64,000 nucleotides of DNA from an uncultured Anaerolineae bacterium (GTDB lineage: Bacteria > Chloroflexota > Anaerolineae > Anaerolineales > Villigracilaceae): assembly GCA_903875215.1 (NCBI GenBank), contig CAIQVH010000016.1, positions 310,001-374,000 of the forward strand. Reading direction: 5' to 3'. Position 1 is the first letter of the stretch; each line of letters starts with the position of its first letter. Shown in pieces: positions 17,828 to 26,764 of the stretch. The position numbers were made by a program, and so were the translations under genes. Below the pieces are notes generated by a model. It worked only from the letters and a program-made list of their open reading frames with translations. It was not told the origin of the DNA and ran no database searches.

Positions 17828-18814
17828 ATGAAAAATGCCATCACCGACATCCCCGGCATCAAAGTCGGCCAGGTACAGGATCTGGACGCGCTGACCGGCG
17901 TCAGCGTTGTGTTGTGTCCCAAAGGCGCCGTGGCCGGTGTGGATGTACGCGGCGGCGCACCCGGTACCCGCGAAACCGACCTGCTCAATCCGCTTAACCT
18001 GGTGGAAAAAGTGCACGCCATCACGCTGGCCGGTGGTTCCGCCTTCGGGCTGGATGCCGCCAGCGGGGTCATGCGCTACTTGGCAGAACAGAAAATTGGC
18101 TTCAACACCGGAGCCGGAATAGTGCCGATCGTCCCTGCCGCCATTCTCTTCGACCTGAACCTGGGCCGCGGCGATATCCATCCCACCCCCGAGATGGGAT
18201 ACCGCGCCGCAGCCGCCGCCCAGTCTGGCGAGGTGGCCGAAGGCCTGGCCGGGGCGGGCGCCGGTGCCAGCGTGGGGAAAATCTTCGGCCTGCAGAGCGC
18301 GATGAAATCTGGCATTGGCACGGCCAGCCTGGAGATTGGCGCAGGTGTGCTGGTCGGTGCCTTGGTGGCGGTCAATGCTTTTGGCGATGTGCTGGATCCG
18401 CAGACGGGGCAAATTTTGGCCGGGGCGCGCGCGCTGGATGTGGCCGGGCTGCACTTTGGCGTGCCGGGCTATTTTGCCGACACATTGCAGGTGATCAGAA
18501 CCCTGCCTGGCCGTGCGGTGCTGGCCTTGGCGACCGGTTCCAATACCGTCATTGGCGTGGTGGCCACGAATGCCCGTCTCACCAAGGCCGAAGCCAACAA
18601 GGTGGCGCAGATGGCGCATGACGGATTGGCGCGCGCCATCCGCCCGGCGCATACCATGTTGGATGGGGATACCATCTTTGCGCTTGCTACGGGCGCAAAA
18701 AAAGCGGATGTGAGCACGGTTGGCGCGTTTGCCGCCGAAGTGTTTGCGCAGGCTTGTGCGCGGGCAGTGCGTTCTGCGAGCGGCGCGGGCGGCCTGCCAG
18801 GGTTGAAAGAATAA
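17828..18814 (+). CDS. P1-family (S58, DmpA-like) self-processing peptidase
   Basis: A 328-residue N-terminal-nucleophile-type hydrolase of the DmpA/BapA P1 family. It has DIPGIKVGQ at the start, VDVRGGAPGTRETDLL, TLAGGSAFGLDAASG and the GAGAGASVGKI block, then the auto-cleavage/active-site region around GSNTVIGVVATNARLTK. Such enzymes act on N-terminal amino acids of beta-peptides, amides or esters. The ATG lies immediately after a terminator hairpin without an SD; the homology begins at the very first residues, so a later start is unlikely. How it is expressed is therefore unclear. Confidence 0.85.
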   Translation: MKNAITDIPGIKVGQVQDLDALTGVSVVLCPKGAVAGVDVRGGAPGTRETDLLNPLNLVEKVHAITLAGGSAFGLDAASGVMRYLAEQKIGFNTGAGIVPIVPAAILFDLNLGRGDIHPTPEMGYRAAAAAQSGEVAEGLAGAGAGASVGKIFGLQSAMKSGIGTASLEIGAGVLVGALVAVNAFGDVLDPQTGQILAGARALDVAGLHFGVPGYFADTLQVIRTLPGRAVLALATGSNTVIGVVATNARLTKAEANKVAQMAHDGLARAIRPAHTMLDGDTIFALATGAKKADVSTVGAFAAEVFAQACARAVRSASGAGGLPGLKE

Positions 18815-18841
18815 AAAAAGGTGAATGGATCACGTTAAAAG

Positions 18842-18880
18842 AAAACGGGAGACGCCGCACTGGCCGCGTCTCCCGTTTTT
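18842..18880. terminator. bidirectional terminator
   Basis: Arms AAAACGGGAGACGC (18842-18855) and GCGTCTCCCGTTTT (18866-18879) form a perfect 14-bp stem followed by T residues, between convergent genes. Confidence 0.9.
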
Positions 18881-18900
18881 TGATTCTCGCTAAAGCCGGG

Positions 18901-19275
18901 TTAGTGGTGATGCTTCTTTTCGTCTTTGAAGATTAAGGTCAGCACCACGCTGACGAGGGTGACAATCAGACCGCCCAGGAAGGCTGGCCAGAAGCCATTC
19001 ACAGTGAAGCCCACGCCGAATTTTGTGCCGACTACGCCAGCCAGCCAGAACATGAAGGTGTTGATGACCAGGGTGAACAGACCGAGGGTCAGGAAAATTA
19101 ACGGACAGGTCAACAGTTTGAGCAAGGGCCGTACCAGGGCGTTGAGCAGGCCGAAAATGAGGGCCAGCCAGGCCAAGGCCAGCCAGTTGGTGGATTGCGG
19201 AGTGATGCCGGGGATGAGCGCGATGGCGGCGTAGAGGGCTACCGCATTAATAAACCAGCGAATGACGAAACGCAT
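18901..19275 (-). CDS. phage-holin-family (YvlD-like) membrane protein
   Basis: A 124-residue membrane protein with four hydrophobic helices, starting MRFVIRWFINAVALYAAIAL, with LNALVRPLLKLLTCPLIFLTLGL and a final helix ending in DEKKHHH. This matches the PF04020-type 'phage holin family' proteins, which are chromosomal four-helix proteins and not true phage lysis holins. SD AAGGAG precedes the ATG. The His tail is unusual but short. Role is unknown; membrane stress is a common guess in relatives. Confidence 0.82.
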   Translation of the reverse strand: MRFVIRWFINAVALYAAIALIPGITPQSTNWLALAWLALIFGLLNALVRPLLKLLTCPLIFLTLGLFTLVINTFMFWLAGVVGTKFGVGFTVNGFWPAFLGGLIVTLVSVVLTLIFKDEKKHHH

Positions 19276-19319
19276 AGGGTCTCCTTTGGTTGGTTGCTGT
19301 CTCAGACAGTTAACAGGGT

Positions 19320-20330
19320 CTACGCAGGAGTGTCATTGGGGTTGCGCCCAATCGCTTCCATCCAGATCAGGGTGCGTTGGGGTGCAAAACCGGCGGCGCG
19401 GATGGCTTCGTCGGCGATTTCGGCGGGGAATTCCATCGTCAGGCTGTGGCGTTCGGATAAAGCCCGGCGTCCATGCAGGAGCAGGCTGGTGATGGCGGCA
19501 GGGTCGCAGGGTTCGGGCGCAGCCAGCCAGAGTTGTTCGCTGTGTCCATGGTTGTGCTGGCAGGCCAGTACGGCGCTGAGCTTGCCAGATCGGTAGGCGG
19601 ACCATTGCTGGGTGCTGATCTCGGCAAAGAAACAATACAGGCTGTTGAGCAGGCCGGGGTTGAGCACATTCCAGCGTTGGGAATAGTACCAGTCCAGGGC
19701 GGTGGGATAGTCGCTTTCTAGCCACCGGCTCTGGTTGTGCCAGTCGCGCGCAGGGCGTGGTTGAATCAGGATGTCGGGTTCGCGGGGTTCGGACAGCAGG
19801 TTGGTGCCCGGGGAGGCATGCCAGGTGGTGCGGCGGGCGCGTTCTACGAACCCAAGCTGACGATAGAGTGAGATTGCGCCGGGGTTATCCTGGCGGACTT
19901 GTAGCCAGGCGCTGCTGGCGCGCTTTTCGCGGGCACGTTGCAAGGCGGCCTCGGTCAGGGCGCTGGCGATGCCCTGGCGGCGGTAATCGGGGTGGGTGGC
20001 GACGTTGGCGATCAGGTAGGTTTTCTGTCCGCCCTTAAAAAATGGAATCAGGCTGGCGTTGCCGACAACCTGCCCGTGATCTTCCCAGACGAAGCCGGAG
20101 AGCGGCAGCGAGACAGATTCGATCATGCGCGGCGCCCAGTTCATAAAGTGAGAATCGCGTCCGTTGCGGCGCATCTGATCGATGTAATTACGCCCTTCCG
20201 GGTCAAGCGTGGCAGAGAAGCATAATTCAATCAAATCGGCCACTGCGGGCAAGTCACGCAGAATATTTAGCGGGCGCATCCGTCCGGCGGCGGTTGGTGT
20301 GGCTGGGGCCAGCAAAAATGTCACAGTCAT
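19320..20330 (-). CDS. GNAT-family N-acetyltransferase
   Basis: A 336-residue cytosolic protein. Residues about 20-165 form a GNAT domain with the acetyl-CoA-binding motif ANVATHPDYRRQGIASAL and the ISLYRQLGFVE C-terminal motif. Residues 170-330 may be a second degenerate GNAT-like half (MEFPAEIADEAIRAAGF). It would transfer an acetyl group from acetyl-CoA to an amine; substrate unknown. The start at 20330 is supported by a promoter whose -10 lies 7 nt upstream, with no SD; an internal ATG at 20279 is an alternative. Confidence 0.78.
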   Translation of the reverse strand: MTVTFLLAPATPTAAGRMRPLNILRDLPAVADLIELCFSATLDPEGRNYIDQMRRNGRDSHFMNWAPRMIESVSLPLSGFVWEDHGQVVGNASLIPFFKGGQKTYLIANVATHPDYRRQGIASALTEAALQRAREKRASSAWLQVRQDNPGAISLYRQLGFVERARRTTWHASPGTNLLSEPREPDILIQPRPARDWHNQSRWLESDYPTALDWYYSQRWNVLNPGLLNSLYCFFAEISTQQWSAYRSGKLSAVLACQHNHGHSEQLWLAAPEPCDPAAITSLLLHGRRALSERHSLTMEFPAEIADEAIRAAGFAPQRTLIWMEAIGRNPNDTPA

Positions 20331-20337
20331 GGGCCCA

Positions 20338-20367
20338 ATTATATTGGATTCTGGCCGGGTGTGGCAA
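20338..20367 (-). promoter_or_regulatory. promoter for a leaderless acetyltransferase mRNA
   Basis: Minus strand: TTGCCA (20367-20362), an 18-bp spacer, TATAAT (20343-20338), then seven bases and ATG. Transcription should start at about the A of the ATG. Confidence 0.6.
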
Positions 20368-20455
20368 CTCCGTTTGGGAAGGGTAGGTTTTTATATGGGA
20401 ATTTTCTCCAGGATGGTCTACACAACCGTCGTTTCTGCCAATCGCATTTGTTAGA

Positions 20456-20476
20456 AAAAATGCGGTTCGCATTTTT
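20456..20476. terminator. short AT/GC hairpin with T-run
   Basis: AAAAATGCG and CGCATTTTT are perfect inverted arms around GTT. It may act as a weak bidirectional terminator in the 406-bp gap before the cytochrome gene. Confidence 0.5.
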
Positions 20477-20509
20477 GTGGTTCTGTAGATTTAGATCAGC
20501 TTATCCGGA

Positions 20510-20538
20510 CTTGTGACATTTATAATTTATGCTTGTGA
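20510..20538 (+). promoter_or_regulatory. two CTTGTGA direct repeats 22 bp apart upstream of the cytochrome gene
   Basis: CTTGTGA occurs at 20510-20516 and 20532-20538, two helical turns apart, in an AT-rich block that also holds TATAAT at 20521. TGTGA half-sites are typical of CRP/FNR-type regulators, but no clean full dyad is present. The remainder of 20539-20736 holds only scattered AT-rich sequence and the SD. Confidence 0.3.
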
Positions 20539-20736
20539 TTAAATGCACTATTAATCTTTTTCTAATCTTGTCATAATGGTGCCAGTATCTCTGGCAATGG
20601 CCCTTGTCAGGGTTTTCCCCAACAGGTTTTTTACGTTGTACTCCAAAAATAATGGAACGTGGAGGCGTCATTTCAAATACGAAACCTTGAATATTCTGCA
20701 ATAAATTACCCACAAATTACTTAAGGAGAATGCAAC

Positions 20737-23109
20737 ATGATGTCTACAAAGAAGTTTTTGGTTTTACTTGGCGCTCTGGTCCTGGCCAGCAGCCTTATCC
20801 TTGCAGCCTGCTCGGCCCAGACGGGTCCTGCCGGCCCTACTGGTCCTGCCGGCGCTGTTGGTCCTGCCGGCCCTGCCGGTCCTGCCGGCCCTGCGGCTGA
20901 AGTTGCGGCCAGCAAGGACATTCAGTTTGAAACTTGTGCCGGCTGCCATGCCGAATCGGGTGCTGAGCATCAGAAATACTACAGCATGCTGTACCAGGAT
21001 GGCGTGATCCAGGTCTCGAATGTGACCTACAAGTTCACTGCCGCCGCTGGTGATGCAACCGATACGACCGTCGTCACCTTCAAGATGACCAAGGATGGTC
21101 AGCCGATCAGTGGTGCTTCGGTTGAAAACTCGAATATCTACTTTACTGCCTGGACGGGCACGACTTTCGAAGGCGCAGGCCGGTTGTCTCTCAAAGGCAA
21201 GCTGACTTACGATGAAAAAAGCGGTGTGACCACCAGCACGCTGGCCGAGTTGGCCGATACCAAAGCCACTGGCTATGTTGATTATGTCGACGAAAGCAAG
21301 GTGGATGGTCTGGTCGTGGTCTATGGCTATGACAAGCAAATGGGCAGCCTGCCGGAACGCATCAAGCAGGTTCAATTCCCGTACGCTGCCATTGGCAAGA
21401 CGGGCAAAGGCACCGATTACGTCTCGGCTGCCAATAACGATGGCTGCGAAAAATGCCACTCGGATCCGTATCTCAAGCATGGCAATATCTATGGCCAGAT
21501 TGCTGGCGATCCTGCGACCGATTTCTATGCCTGCAAAGCCTGCCACCTGGATAACACCGCCGGCGGCCATTTCGAATGGCAGATCACCGCTGACGATCCG
21601 GAAGCCGGGGCTGCGTATCTCGCGGCTGGTGAGGGTTCTGCGACGGATGAAATCAAGGCCAAGTACGGTTATAAGACGACCTTGATGAATGATGTGCACA
21701 TGTCGCACTCCATGGAATTCCCTTATCCGCAGTCGATGTCGAATTGTGCGACCTGCCATGAGGGCAAGCTGGATATGGTGTTGTCGGATGCCAACTTCAA
21801 GATCGAAACCTGCAAGAGCTGCCACCCGCAGACCGGTTCGGTGAAGAAAGATGGCGATACGGTCATTTTCGATACGACCACGTATGCGCTGGCCACCATC
21901 CTGCCCCAGGGGCATGATATGGCGGCGGATTGCAGCGCCTGCCACGGTGAAGGTAAGGCTGCCCCGGCCTTCAGCAAGATTCATACTGGCTATGACAAGT
22001 CAATCTACACCGCAGATGGCAAGAAAATCTCGGATATTGTCAAGGTCAATATTGACAAAGGCACCTATGCAGATGGCAAACTAACCGTTGCTTTCAGCGC
22101 GGCCTCCTCGGAAGATATTGGCTTGGACGTCAAGACCATCACCCCCACCGTTTTGGTCAGCCTGTACGGTTGGAATACCAAGGACTTTGTTGTTGGCGGT
22201 CATGAAAGACTGATTGACGATAACAAAGACGGCACGATCGACTCCAAAGATGGCCGCAACCTGGAAATGGCCCTGGATGGCAAAACTGAGAATCCGCGCG
22301 TCGCGGTCACCAGCGCCGCCGACGGCAAGTGGGAAGTCGTCTTCGATCTGACCCCTTGGCAAGATTTGATGGCCAACGGTACCGTCACCAAGGCCGAAGT
22401 CGGCGTCCTGCCGGCCCTGACCAATGCTGATGGAGTTGCCGTGGCTGTCAGCGCCACCTCCAAGACATTTGACCTGGCTGCCAAGAAATTCGTCAATTTC
22501 TATCCTGCGGTTGTCAATGTTCAGAAGGGCTGCAACGACTGCCACGATCAACTGGCTACCACCTTCCACAGCCCGGCTTACGGTGGAAGCATCGTAGTCT
22601 GCTCCATGTGCCACATCGTCAAGAGCGGTGGCTCCCACCTGGAAATGCAGGGCCGCACGATCGACTCCTACATCCACGCCATCCACAACTCGCAGCAGTT
22701 TGATGTCGCCAAGATCGACTTCGCCGACCCGGCGCAGGCTGAGAAATACGCGGTCGATTCCGAACTTCCCTTCCCGAAGCATGGCATCACCAACTGCGAA
22801 GCCTGCCACAATCCCGGCACCTACAATGTCCCCTCGCAGTCCAAGACATTGCCTGGCATCCTCTCTGCTTCCGCTACGCTCACTGGCAAGACGCGCAACA
22901 TCGGTGAAGTGCCGTCCTATGTCACCGGGCCTGCTTCACTCGCCTGTGGCTCCTGCCACCGCGCCGCCCTGATCAACGAAGACTCCGCCGAAGGCCTGAA
23001 GCTCTTCAACACCCATATCAAGACGTATGGTTACATGGTTGAAGCCGGCGAAAAGCCGCTCGATACGCTCAACGGCGTGTGGAGCCAGATCATGGGGCTC
23101 TTCAAGTAA
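20737..23109 (+). CDS. OmcA/MtrC-type decaheme c-type cytochrome lipoprotein
   Basis: A 790-residue exported multiheme cytochrome. The signal peptide ends in the lipobox LAAC (Cys25), followed by a collagen-like Gly-Pro-Ala stretch (about residues 30-52). Exactly ten CxxCH heme motifs start at residues 67, 237, 266, 337, 359, 399, 599, 622, 687 and 737. The spacing gives one isolated heme, a beta-rich region, a five-heme cluster, a second beta-rich region (about 410-598) and a four-heme cluster, recalling the four-domain MtrC/OmcA fold. Such proteins carry electrons to extracellular acceptors (metal oxides, humics, partner cells). SD GGAG precedes two tandem ATGs. It is a single-gene unit; no porin, CymA-like or cytochrome-maturation gene is in the window. 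Confidence 0.93.
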   Translation: MMSTKKFLVLLGALVLASSLILAACSAQTGPAGPTGPAGAVGPAGPAGPAGPAAEVAASKDIQFETCAGCHAESGAEHQKYYSMLYQDGVIQVSNVTYKFTAAAGDATDTTVVTFKMTKDGQPISGASVENSNIYFTAWTGTTFEGAGRLSLKGKLTYDEKSGVTTSTLAELADTKATGYVDYVDESKVDGLVVVYGYDKQMGSLPERIKQVQFPYAAIGKTGKGTDYVSAANNDGCEKCHSDPYLKHGNIYGQIAGDPATDFYACKACHLDNTAGGHFEWQITADDPEAGAAYLAAGEGSATDEIKAKYGYKTTLMNDVHMSHSMEFPYPQSMSNCATCHEGKLDMVLSDANFKIETCKSCHPQTGSVKKDGDTVIFDTTTYALATILPQGHDMAADCSACHGEGKAAPAFSKIHTGYDKSIYTADGKKISDIVKVNIDKGTYADGKLTVAFSAASSEDIGLDVKTITPTVLVSLYGWNTKDFVVGGHERLIDDNKDGTIDSKDGRNLEMALDGKTENPRVAVTSAADGKWEVVFDLTPWQDLMANGTVTKAEVGVLPALTNADGVAVAVSATSKTFDLAAKKFVNFYPAVVNVQKGCNDCHDQLATTFHSPAYGGSIVVCSMCHIVKSGGSHLEMQGRTIDSYIHAIHNSQQFDVAKIDFADPAQAEKYAVDSELPFPKHGITNCEACHNPGTYNVPSQSKTLPGILSASATLTGKTRNIGEVPSYVTGPASLACGSCHRAALINEDSAEGLKLFNTHIKTYGYMVEAGEKPLDTLNGVWSQIMGLFK
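20824..20892 (+). repeat. collagen-like Gly-Pro-Ala coding repeat
   Basis: About eight Gly-X-Y triplets, mostly Gly-Pro-Ala, encoded by tandem GGTCCTGCC/GGCCCTGCC units. They lie between the lipid anchor and the first heme of the cytochrome, probably as a stiff spacer or a trimerising stalk. Confidence 0.85.
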
Positions 23110-23145
23110 ATCGTCCGTAAGGTGGGTTTCGGCCCCCAAAAGCAA

Positions 23146-23180
23146 AACAACAAGGGTCCTACGGGGCCCTTGTTGTTGAT
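23146..23180 (+). terminator. terminator of the cytochrome gene
   Basis: AACAACAAGGG (23146-23156) pairs with CCCTTGTTGTT (23167-23177). The T-run is interrupted, so efficiency is uncertain. Confidence 0.65.
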
Positions 23181-23311
23181 TAAAGAGCCGATCACAGCGC
23201 TCCACGATCCCCAAATGGTCTCCCTGAAAACTCATTTCACAGGGAATCCCGTGTAGAATAGAATTCATACGCATTTCTAATAGCTTTCTTTCAGTCCACC
23301 GCATTCGCCTT

Positions 23312-23320
23312 TGCTATAAT
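23312..23320 (+). promoter_or_regulatory. extended -10 promoter of clpC
   Basis: TGCTATAAT (TGn plus a perfect TATAAT) lies 28 bp upstream of the ClpC start. There is no good -35 and no CIRCE (TTAGCACTC) or CtsR-like repeat in the 239-bp upstream gap. Confidence 0.55.
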
Positions 23321-23348
23321 CATCAGCACTTGGAAAGGATTCTAGCCT

Positions 23349-25775
23349 ATGATGCGATTTGATCGTTTTACCGAGCGAGCCCAAGAAGCTGCCCAGCAGG
23401 CTGCGGAAATTATCCAGCGTTATGGGCACAACCAGATTGATACCGAACACATCCTGCTGGCCCTGATCGAACAACCCGGCGGGGTAATCACCCAAATATT
23501 AAGTCATCTGGGAGTCAATGGCGAGGCGCTTTCCGAACGGTTGGATGCCACGCTGAAAGCCACACCCAAAGCCAACATCTTTGGCGGCGGCAATGCCGGG
23601 CAGATTTTCATCACCCCACGCGTCAAGCGGATTATTGACCAGGCCAACGACGAAGCCTCGCGCCTGCGCGATGACTACATCTCCACCGAACACATTTTCC
23701 TGGCAATATTGATGGAACGCAACACCCCGGCCGCTCGCGTGCTCGAAAGCGCAGGAATTACCCGCGACCGGGTCAACGAAGCCATTCAACAGATTCGCGG
23801 CGGGCAGCGGGTGACTGACCCCCAGGCCGAAACACGCTACCGCACCCTCGAAAAATACTCCCGTGACCTGACCCAACTGGCCCGCGAAGGAAAACTCGAC
23901 CCGGTGATTGGCCGCGATAACGAGATTTTACGTCTCATCCAGATTCTTTCACGCCGCACCAAGAACAACCCGGTGCTGATTGGTGAAGCAGGCGTGGGCA
24001 AAACGGCCATCGTCGAAGGCCTGGCCCAAAAAATCGCCGATAACGATGTCCCCGAGATTTTAAGCGGGAAAAAAGTCGTCGCACTCGACCTGGGCGCCAT
24101 GATCGCCGGTTCGCGCTTCCGGGGCGAGTTTGAAGAGCGCCTGAAGGCCGTCATGGAAGAAGTCCAGCATGCTCAGGGCGACATCATCATGATGATTGAT
24201 GAACTGCATACCGTGGTGGGTGCCGGCGCGGCCCAGGGAGCCATGGATGCTTCCAATATGCTTAAACCAGCCCTGGCGCGCGGTGAACTGCAATGCATCG
24301 GCGCGACCACGCTGGATGAATTTCACAAGCACATTGAGAAGGATGCCGCCCTGGAACGCCGCTTTGCCCCCATCTACGTCGATGAACCCAACCCGGATGA
24401 CGCCATCAAAATGTTGTTCGGTCTGCGCGATCGCTATGAAGCCCACCACAAGGTGCGCTATTCGGATGAAGCCCTGGCTGCGGCCGTTCATCTCTCTGAA
24501 CGCTACGTCACCGATCGGCATTTGCCCGACAAGGCGATTGATTTGATGGATGAAGCGGCCGCCAAGCTGCGTGTGGCGCTTTACTCAATGCCGCCCGAGC
24601 TGAAGGATATGAAAAACGAAATCGATAAACTGACCGCTGAAGAAGAGCAGGCCGGGCTGGCGCGCGAATACGAACGCGCCGCGCAGAAAAAATCGGAGCG
24701 GTTGCGCCTGGAAGGCGAATATCACGAAAAACGGGATCGGTGGGAGGCCGAGAATCACATTGATGAGGTGGTGGATGTCAACGATATCGCCGAGGTGGTG
24801 CATCAGTGGACGGGTATCCCGGTTCACCAGATGATGGAAACCGAGGCGGAGAAACTGCTCCAGATGGAGCAGCGCCTGCACGAGCGTATCATTGGCCAGG
24901 AAGAAGCCATCCATGCCATCAGCGATGCCATTCGGCGGGCCCGCTCCGGGCTCAAGGATCCCCGGCGGCCGGTGGGGTCGTTCATTTTTATCGGCCCAAG
25001 TGGTGTTGGGAAAACGGAGCTGGCCAAGGCGTTGGCCTGGTTCATGTTCGATGACGAAGATGCGCTGGTGCGCATTGATATGTCCGAGTATCGCGAACAG
25101 CATACCGTCAGCCGCTTGTTTGGCGCGCCTCCCGGCTATATCGGGTATGAAGAAGGCGGCCAGCTGACAGAGGCCGTCCGGCGCCGCCCGTATCGCGTGC
25201 TGTTGTTTGATGAAATTGAGAAAGCCCATCCTGAAGTCTGGAATGCGCTGCTGCAAATCTTGGATGATGGCCGGATGACGGATGGACAGGGCAACGTGGT
25301 TGATTTCCGCAATACGGTGCTGATCATGACCAGCAATCTGGGCACGGAATATGTTCGCAAAGGCGGGACGCTGGGTTTCCTGCAAAAGACCAGCGATGAC
25401 AGTGACCGCGATGCCCACGAGAAGATTGAAAAGGCGTTGAAAAGCTCCTTCCGCCCTGAATTCCTGAATCGTATCGACGAAATCATCATGTTCTCGCCGC
25501 TCAGCGTGGAACAGATGGAAGAGATTGTCATACTGCAGATGAGGGAAGTGCAGGATCGCCTGAGGGAATTTGGTGTGCAGGTTTCGATCGCTCCGGCGGC
25601 GCGCACCTGGCTGGCCAAGCAGGGTTACGATCCGGCGTTTGGTGCGCGTCCTTTGCGGCGGGCGATCCAAAAATTTGTTGAGAGTCCGCTTTCAGTGGAG
25701 TTGTTGGCCGGGAAGTTTGCCAAGGGGGGCGAAGTCCTGATTGACATCGAAAATGACAAGGTGGTCTTCCATTAG
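23349..25775 (+). CDS. clpC: ATP-dependent Clp unfoldase subunit, ClpC type
   Basis: An 808-residue AAA+ unfoldase that feeds substrates to ClpP. The N-domain starts [17 protein letters not shown]. Walker A motifs are GEAGVGKT (about residue 210) and GPSGVGKT (about 548), with pore loops GSRFRGEF and [13 protein letters not shown]. The middle domain is short (about 410-490), as in ClpC rather than ClpB. The tripeptide LGF in the second AAA domain matches the loop that docks ClpP. AAGGA is upstream of two tandem ATGs. No mcsA/mcsB/ctsR genes are adjacent, unlike the Bacillus arrangement. Confidence 0.93.
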   Translation: MMRFDRFTERAQEAAQQAAEIIQRYGHNQIDTEHILLALIEQPGGVITQILSHLGVNGEALSERLDATLKATPKANIFGGGNAGQIFITPRVKRIIDQANDEASRLRDDYISTEHIFLAILMERNTPAARVLESAGITRDRVNEAIQQIRGGQRVTDPQAETRYRTLEKYSRDLTQLAREGKLDPVIGRDNEILRLIQILSRRTKNNPVLIGEAGVGKTAIVEGLAQKIADNDVPEILSGKKVVALDLGAMIAGSRFRGEFEERLKAVMEEVQHAQGDIIMMIDELHTVVGAGAAQGAMDASNMLKPALARGELQCIGATTLDEFHKHIEKDAALERRFAPIYVDEPNPDDAIKMLFGLRDRYEAHHKVRYSDEALAAAVHLSERYVTDRHLPDKAIDLMDEAAAKLRVALYSMPPELKDMKNEIDKLTAEEEQAGLAREYERAAQKKSERLRLEGEYHEKRDRWEAENHIDEVVDVNDIAEVVHQWTGIPVHQMMETEAEKLLQMEQRLHERIIGQEEAIHAISDAIRRARSGLKDPRRPVGSFIFIGPSGVGKTELAKALAWFMFDDEDALVRIDMSEYREQHTVSRLFGAPPGYIGYEEGGQLTEAVRRRPYRVLLFDEIEKAHPEVWNALLQILDDGRMTDGQGNVVDFRNTVLIMTSNLGTEYVRKGGTLGFLQKTSDDSDRDAHEKIEKALKSSFRPEFLNRIDEIIMFSPLSVEQMEEIVILQMREVQDRLREFGVQVSIAPAARTWLAKQGYDPAFGARPLRRAIQKFVESPLSVELLAGKFAKGGEVLIDIENDKVVFH

Positions 25776-25793
25776 TCGCATGGCAAGAGTAGC

Positions 25794-25830
25794 CTGCTCC
25801 GACGGAAAGCCTCCGCCGGAGCAGTTTTTT
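25794..25830 (+). terminator. terminator of clpC
   Basis: CTGCTCCGaCGG (25794-25805) pairs with CCGcCGGAGCAG (25813-25824) with one mismatch and is followed by T6. Confidence 0.88.
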
Positions 25831-25848
25831 GGGGTGGGGATTTGCTGC

Positions 25849-25876
25849 TTGTTTTTCGCCTAATCCAGTGTAAAAT
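25849..25876 (+). promoter_or_regulatory. promoter of ssb
   Basis: TTGTTT (25849-25854), a 16-bp spacer and TAAAAT (25871-25876) lie 63 bp before the SSB start. Confidence 0.5.
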
Positions 25877-25939
25877 ACATTTGTTCTACAAATTGCGCCA
25901 CCGCTACGCGGTGGAACCTCTACACTCAAGGAGCTTCCC

Positions 25940-26365
25940 ATGTACCACACCCTCATCATTGTTGGAAACGTCGGCCGTGATCCGGAGATGCGTTATACGC
26001 CTTCCGGCCAGTCGGTGACCTCGTTTTCGGTGGCGACCAACCGCCAGTATACCGGGAACAATGGCCAGCCTGTCAAAGAAACCATCTGGTTTCGGGTGAC
26101 GGCCTGGGGCAAGACTGGCGAAGTCTGCAACCAGTATCTAAAAAAAGGCAGCAAGGTGTTGATCGAAGGCCGTTTAGCGCCGGATCCTAACACCGGCGGC
26201 CCGCGCGTCTGGACCAAGCAGGATGGTTCGTCTGGCTCTTCGTTTGAGGTGACGGCCAGTACCGTGCGTTTCCTGTCGGGCCGTGAGGATGGTAGCGGCG
26301 GGCCGATGGGAGCTGATGGCGGCGGAGCCTTCATAGGCGCGCCGGAAGATGATATCCCATTCTAA
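25940..26365 (+). CDS. ssb: single-stranded DNA-binding protein
   Basis: A 141-residue OB-fold SSB that coats ssDNA during replication and repair. It starts MYHTLIIVGNVGRDPEMRYT, has the TIWFRVTAWGK strand, SKVLIEGRL, a Gly-rich linker from about residue 113, and ends in the acidic tip DDIPF that recruits partner proteins. SD AAGGAG lies upstream. It is shorter than E. coli SSB but normal for many non-proteobacterial SSBs. It is followed by a hairpin and then three or four co-oriented genes (DUF3467, translin, membrane protein). Confidence 0.93.
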   Translation: MYHTLIIVGNVGRDPEMRYTPSGQSVTSFSVATNRQYTGNNGQPVKETIWFRVTAWGKTGEVCNQYLKKGSKVLIEGRLAPDPNTGGPRVWTKQDGSSGSSFEVTASTVRFLSGREDGSGGPMGADGGGAFIGAPEDDIPF

Positions 26366-26375
26366 GATAGTCAGG

Positions 26376-26402
26376 CCCTAAAGGGTTAAAAACCCTTTAG
26401 GG
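26376..26402 (+). terminator. perfect 12-bp hairpin after ssb
   Basis: CCCTAAAGGGTT (26376-26387) pairs fully with AACCCTTTAGGG (26391-26402). The following TCTCTTTC is a weak U-tract, so it may be a partial terminator or an RNA-stability element within the ssb-DUF3467 unit. Confidence 0.65.
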
Positions 26403-26425
26403 TCTCTTTCATTCAAGAGGTGGAA

Positions 26426-26761
26426 ATGAGCAATCATCCCAATCGTACCCAGACTTCCCTGGAAGTTCCGCCCGACCTGGATGTGGTGTATTCCAACCTG
26501 GTGCGGATCGCTCATTCTCCGGCGGATCTTGTTCTCGATTTTGCGCACCTGCTGCCTGGTGAAACCAATGCCAGGGTTGGGGCGCGCATCCTGATGACAC
26601 CCCTGAGTGCCAAGTTGCTGCTGCGCGCGCTGACCGAAAACATCGCCCGCTACGAGGCTGCTTTTGGCGAGATTCACATGCCGGTTTCGACGTTGGCTGA
26701 CCAGCTCTTTCGGCCGCTACACCCACCGGATGGCCCGGCGCCCGAGGAAGGCAAGGCATAA
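26426..26761 (+). CDS. DUF3467 domain-containing protein
   Basis: A 111-residue protein. Residues 14-85 match DUF3467: VYSNLVRIAHSPADLVLDFA, LPGETNARVGARILMTP and KLLLRALTENIARYEAAFGEI. The family is small, cytoplasmic and uncharacterised, common in diverse bacteria and archaea. The start at 26426 follows AGAGG by 5 nt; an in-frame GTG at 26420 overlaps the SD. It ends 3 nt before the translin-family gene, so they are probably co-translated. Confidence 0.85.
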   Translation: MSNHPNRTQTSLEVPPDLDVVYSNLVRIAHSPADLVLDFAHLLPGETNARVGARILMTPLSAKLLLRALTENIARYEAAFGEIHMPVSTLADQLFRPLHPPDGPAPEEGKA

Positions 26762-26764
26762 CCT

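Noticed and set aside
18901-19275. Possible prophage marker because of the 'holin' family name
   Set aside because: This family is chromosomal and widespread; no lysin, integrase or phage structural gene lies nearby.
20501-20713. 70-codon frame on the minus strand upstream of the cytochrome gene
   Set aside because: No SD, no recognisable family, and it covers the AT-rich regulatory region; better explained as noncoding.
23260-23348. CIRCE or CtsR operator upstream of clpC
   Set aside because: I looked for TTAGCACTC-N9-GAGTGCTAA and for the CtsR heptad repeat; only the fragment AGCACT is present.
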